From contig NZ_RJKL01000001.1 of NCBI RefSeq assembly GCF_003751945.1, positions 2,604,001 through 2,668,000 of the forward strand: DNA of 64,000 bases, in the 5' to 3' direction. Numbering within the stretch: the first letter of the stretch is position 1; every line of letters begins with the position of its first letter. A program made the position numbers and the translations under genes. This document shows positions 61,499-64,000 of the stretch, in pieces. The notes beneath the pieces were generated by a model. It was given only the letters and a program-made list of their open reading frames with translations, did no database searches and was not told the DNA's origin. Source of the stretch: Couchioplanes caeruleus. GTDB taxonomy: Bacteria; Actinomycetota; Actinomycetes; Mycobacteriales; Micromonosporaceae.

Positions 61499-62416
61499 TC
61501 AGAGCTTCACGGAACCGATCCGGTTGTCGAAGCCGATCTCCCGCAGATCGGCGATGCCACCCACGTTCTCCGCGTCGAGCGCGCCCAGTTCCTTCGACTG
61601 CCCGGTGCAGCCCGGCCCGCTCCAGATCTTGACCAGCCCGTCGAACACGATGGACGAGGCGGTGCCGGGTGCGGTCGCGTCGACGCAGCCGGTCTTACCC
61701 TCGATGAGCTGCGACTTCGCGTTCTTGTCGAAGACGTTGAAGGACCGGGCGCTGAAGAGCACGACCCGCTTCGCGGGAACGTTGCGACCGCCGCCGTCAC
61801 CGGAGGGAGGGGTCTCGCCGGCCTCGTCGACGCCGGCCTTCTTGCCGTCCGGCCGGACGCCGAACCAGGTGCCGCCGACGCCCTGTCCCTTGGTGTCGCC
61901 CGGCGCGGTGTCCTTCGCGAAGCGGTAGACCGGCCATCCCCCGACGGTCACCTGCAACCGGCCGTCGTCGCGCTTGACCACCCCGACCTTGCTCTTGTGC
62001 ACACCGGCGAGGAAGATCCGGCCGCCCGGCTTCACGGTCACCGGCGGCCACTTCGCCGCGCAGTCGCCGTTGCACGTGGACTTCGACGGCTTCGCCGTGT
62101 CCTGGTCGAACCGGTAGAGCGTCAGGCCCGCGCCGTTCACCAGCACCGGGTTCAGGTTCCCGGCCCGGGCGGCGGTCAGTTGCACCCACTTCTGCGCCAC
62201 GGTCGCGGTCTCACCGGTCGGAGCACCGCCCTTCGGCGCCGCCCAGTCACCAGTGCCGCGGAGTGCCTGGGAGCTTGCCGCCGTACCCGTGACCAGATCG
62301 GCCAGGGCCGCTACCGGCGCGGCAGCGGGCACGGGCCCATTGCTTCCGCACGCGGACAGGAGCAGCGCGCCGCTCACGGCAACTGCGGCAAAAGAAAGCA
62401 TTCGCGGGGATTGCAT
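61499..62416 (-). CDS. COG4315-type lipoprotein with Yx(FWY)xxD repeats
   Basis: A 305-residue protein starting at ATG 62416 after AAAGGG. The lipobox LLSAC anchors it. Two COG4315 repeats follow: LTLYRFDQDTAKPSKSTCNGDCAAKWPPV and WPVYRFAKDTAPGDTKGQG, with a Cys pair in the first. The C-terminal 80 residues (SQLIEGKTGCVDATAP, IWSGPGCTGQSKELGAL) form a separate domain with two cysteines, possibly of crystallin-like type. The COG4315 repeat is often linked to redox or heme/copper handling outside the cell; that is not shown here. Confidence 0.82.
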   Translation of the reverse strand: MQSPRMLSFAAVAVSGALLLSACGSNGPVPAAAPVAALADLVTGTAASSQALRGTGDWAAPKGGAPTGETATVAQKWVQLTAARAGNLNPVLVNGAGLTLYRFDQDTAKPSKSTCNGDCAAKWPPVTVKPGGRIFLAGVHKSKVGVVKRDDGRLQVTVGGWPVYRFAKDTAPGDTKGQGVGGTWFGVRPDGKKAGVDEAGETPPSGDGGGRNVPAKRVVLFSARSFNVFDKNAKSQLIEGKTGCVDATAPGTASSIVFDGLVKIWSGPGCTGQSKELGALDAENVGGIADLREIGFDNRIGSVKL

Positions 62417-62583
62417 GACAGGGCCCTTTCTAGTGGCCTTTGCGATACGAACGCCCTTCACACGTACGCCCCCGCGAAGCGGTTCAGGCCGCGAACCCGC
62501 CCTGCCGCGACTTTTCACGGATCACCTGGTCAGAGCCGCGCAAAGGCTCCGAATCGTGGCCTGGATCACGGATCCGGCGGCCC

Positions 62584-64000
62584 TCAGGGAAGCTCGGCGC
62601 CCGTGGGGGTGCGCGATTCCCAGGCGGCCCAGAGCCGGGCGTACCGGCCTCCCGCGGTGACCAGCTCGGCGTGCGGCCCGGACTCCACGATGGCGCCGTG
62701 CTCCAGGACCACGATCCGGTCGGCGGCGGCGGCCTGGGTCAGCCGGTGCGCCACGACCAGCGCGGTCCGGCCCCGCAACGCGGCCGTGGCCGCCCCCTCC
62801 AGCGCCCGGGCACCCGCGCTGCCGGCTTCGGCGGTCGCCTCGTCCAGCACCGCCACGGCCGGATCGAGCAGGACGAGCCGGGCCAGGGCGAGTTGCTGCG
62901 CCTGCGCGGCGGTCAGGTCGTGGCCGCCCTCGCCGACGACCGTGTCCAGCCCCTCGGGCAGCGCCCGGGCCCATTCCAGCGCCCCGACCGTCGCCAGGGC
63001 GGCCTCGACGTCGGCGACGGCCGCTCCCGGCCGGGCCAGCCGCAGATCCTCGCTGAGGGGGCCGGCGAAGACATGCGTCTCCTGGCTGACGATCGCCACG
63101 GTGTGCGCGGGCAGGTCGGCGACCGGTACGCCGCCGACCCGGGCGGTGCCGCTGCCGGGCCGCAGGACGCCGGCGGCGATCGACGCCACGGTGGTCTTGC
63201 CGGCGCCGGTCGAGCCGACGAGCGCGACCCGCTCCCCCGGCGCGACCCGCAGCGACACGTCGTGCACCACCGCAGTGACGCCGTCGTAGCTGAAGCCGAC
63301 GCCTTCCAGCGACAGCGACGTGTCGGCCGGCCGGCGTCCGCCGGCGCGCTGCTCCTGCGGCATCCGCTGGACGCCGACAAGGCGGGCCAGGCTCGCCCCG
63401 GCGGCCTGCATCTCGTCGAAGGTGAACAGCAGCATCGCCACCGGATTGAACAGCCGGTGGAACAGCAGGGCGGCCGCCGACGTCTCGCCGACGGTGACCG
63501 CGCCCCGGCGCACCAGCAGGAAGCCCATCGCAAGGATCGTTGCCAGCCCGAGGAACTCGGCCCGGTTGATCCGGCCGACGAAGCGGGTGAACAGCGCGAA
63601 GACGTTCACCGAGAGATCACGGGCCAGGGCGGAGGCGCCGTCGATGTCGCGCAGGTGCCGATCCTCCAGCCGGTAGGCGTGCACCGTACGCAGGCCCTGC
63701 ATGCTCTCGACGAGCATCTGGGACCGTTCGGCGACCGCCGCCCGCTCCTGGGCGTACCGGGGCGCCGACCGCGGCAGATACCAGCGGAGGGCGGCCACGT
63801 AGAACGGCACCGCGAGGGCACCGGCAAGCCCGAGCCGCCAGTCGATGGCCGCCATCGCACCGAGGCTCAGCACGGCGAGCAGCACGGCCGAGATCAGCTC
63901 GGGCAACACCTCGGAGACGGCCTTGCCGATCGCCGCGATGTCGGCGCCCACCCGCGACAGCAGGTCGCCGCGGCCGGCGCGGTCGAGCACGAGCGCGGGC
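62584..64000 (-). CDS. ABC transporter, fused permease/ATPase (5' truncated by the window end)
   Basis: The frame remains open to the right edge, so the N-terminal part is missing; the GTG at 63990 is internal. About 470 residues remain, with TM helices LISAVLLAVLSLGAMAAI and LAGALAVPFYVAAL and FLGLATILAMGFLLV, then an ATPase with Walker A VGSTGAGKT, Q-loop IVSQETHVFAG, Walker B VAVLDEATAE and H-loop VVAHRLTQA. The signature is degenerate (HDLTAAQAQQLALARLVL instead of LSGGQ), as in one half of heterodimeric actinobacterial exporters, so a partner ATPase gene is expected just outside the window. Confidence 0.9.
   Translation of the reverse strand, partial: PALVLDRAGRGDLLSRVGADIAAIGKAVSEVLPELISAVLLAVLSLGAMAAIDWRLGLAGALAVPFYVAALRWYLPRSAPRYAQERAAVAERSQMLVESMQGLRTVHAYRLEDRHLRDIDGASALARDLSVNVFALFTRFVGRINRAEFLGLATILAMGFLLVRRGAVTVGETSAAALLFHRLFNPVAMLLFTFDEMQAAGASLARLVGVQRMPQEQRAGGRRPADTSLSLEGVGFSYDGVTAVVHDVSLRVAPGERVALVGSTGAGKTTVASIAAGVLRPGSGTARVGGVPVADLPAHTVAIVSQETHVFAGPLSEDLRLARPGAAVADVEAALATVGALEWARALPEGLDTVVGEGGHDLTAAQAQQLALARLVLLDPAVAVLDEATAEAGSAGARALEGAATAALRGRTALVVAHRLTQAAAADRIVVLEHGAIVESGPHAELVTAGGRYARLWAAWESRTPTGAELP

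Overview
The window is strongly GC-rich bacterial DNA with near-universal G/C third codon positions, many GTG/TTG starts, ATGA/GTGA stop-start overlaps and clear Shine-Dalgarno (SD) sequences. The gene content and the core order phoH-ybeY-CBS hemolysin-cytidine deaminase-like-era-recO-uppS, together with a DUF5753 regulator, DUF4388/roadblock genes and PI-PLC-like secreted proteins, point to a high-GC actinobacterium, most likely of the Micromonosporaceae (Actinoplanes-like). This is inference from content, not a database match.

Layout. (1) 1-5.6 kb: end of a PI-PLC-like secreted protein, then a leftward operon of ECF sigma factor, membrane anti-sigma-like protein, small membrane protein and a polysaccharide deacetylase/GT2 fusion, followed by tRNA-Asn and a YtxH-like gene. 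(2) 5.6-15.1 kb: a leftward sugar-utilisation locus with a ROK repressor and its palindromic operator, a ribose-type ABC transporter (ATPase, permease, Tat lipoprotein), a Gfo/Idh/MocA dehydrogenase, an EboE-like protein and a sugar isomerase/epimerase. (3) 15.1-25.9 kb: a frameshifted small gene, a YihY/BrkB protein, a TPR-GGDEF cyclase, and an ABC-2 exporter whose ATPase and two permeases are separated by a 3.5-kb insertion flanked by 13-bp direct repeats. The insertion holds a terminase-small-subunit-like remnant, an LAXTG surface protein with hexanucleotide repeats and a dead IS5-type element. (4) 25.9-36.6 kb: dnaG and dgt, a compact rightward cluster of two DUF4388 and three roadblock genes with no GTPase, then dusB and glyS. 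(5) 37.2-40.6 kb: a zinc operon, znuA-znuC-znuB-smtB-like-zur, behind a Zur-box-like site. (6) 42.7-45.7 kb: a TPP riboswitch controlling a YkoEDC-type ECF transporter; a thiamine-binding family protein lies about 4 kb further on. (7) 45.8-50.4 kb: a DHODH-like/membrane fusion, an EmrB-type exporter and a HAD hydrolase. (8) 50.6-58.2 kb: the conserved uppS-recO-era-phoH block. (9) 58.5-64 kb: serine beta-lactamase-family protein, an anchored protein, an XRE/DUF5753 regulator, a COG4315 lipoprotein and the 3' part of an ABC exporter.

A recurrent theme is short tandem duplication. Units of 6, 14, 17, 22, 25, 30 and 33 bp occur at separate places, several in frame inside coding genes (ABC ATPase linker, Era extension, surface protein), so replication slippage appears to shape this chromosome stretch. 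The most unusual features are the split exporter operon, the GTPase-less DUF4388/roadblock cluster, the zinc operon encoding two opposite-type zinc regulators, and the DHODH-like domain fused to a duplicated membrane module.
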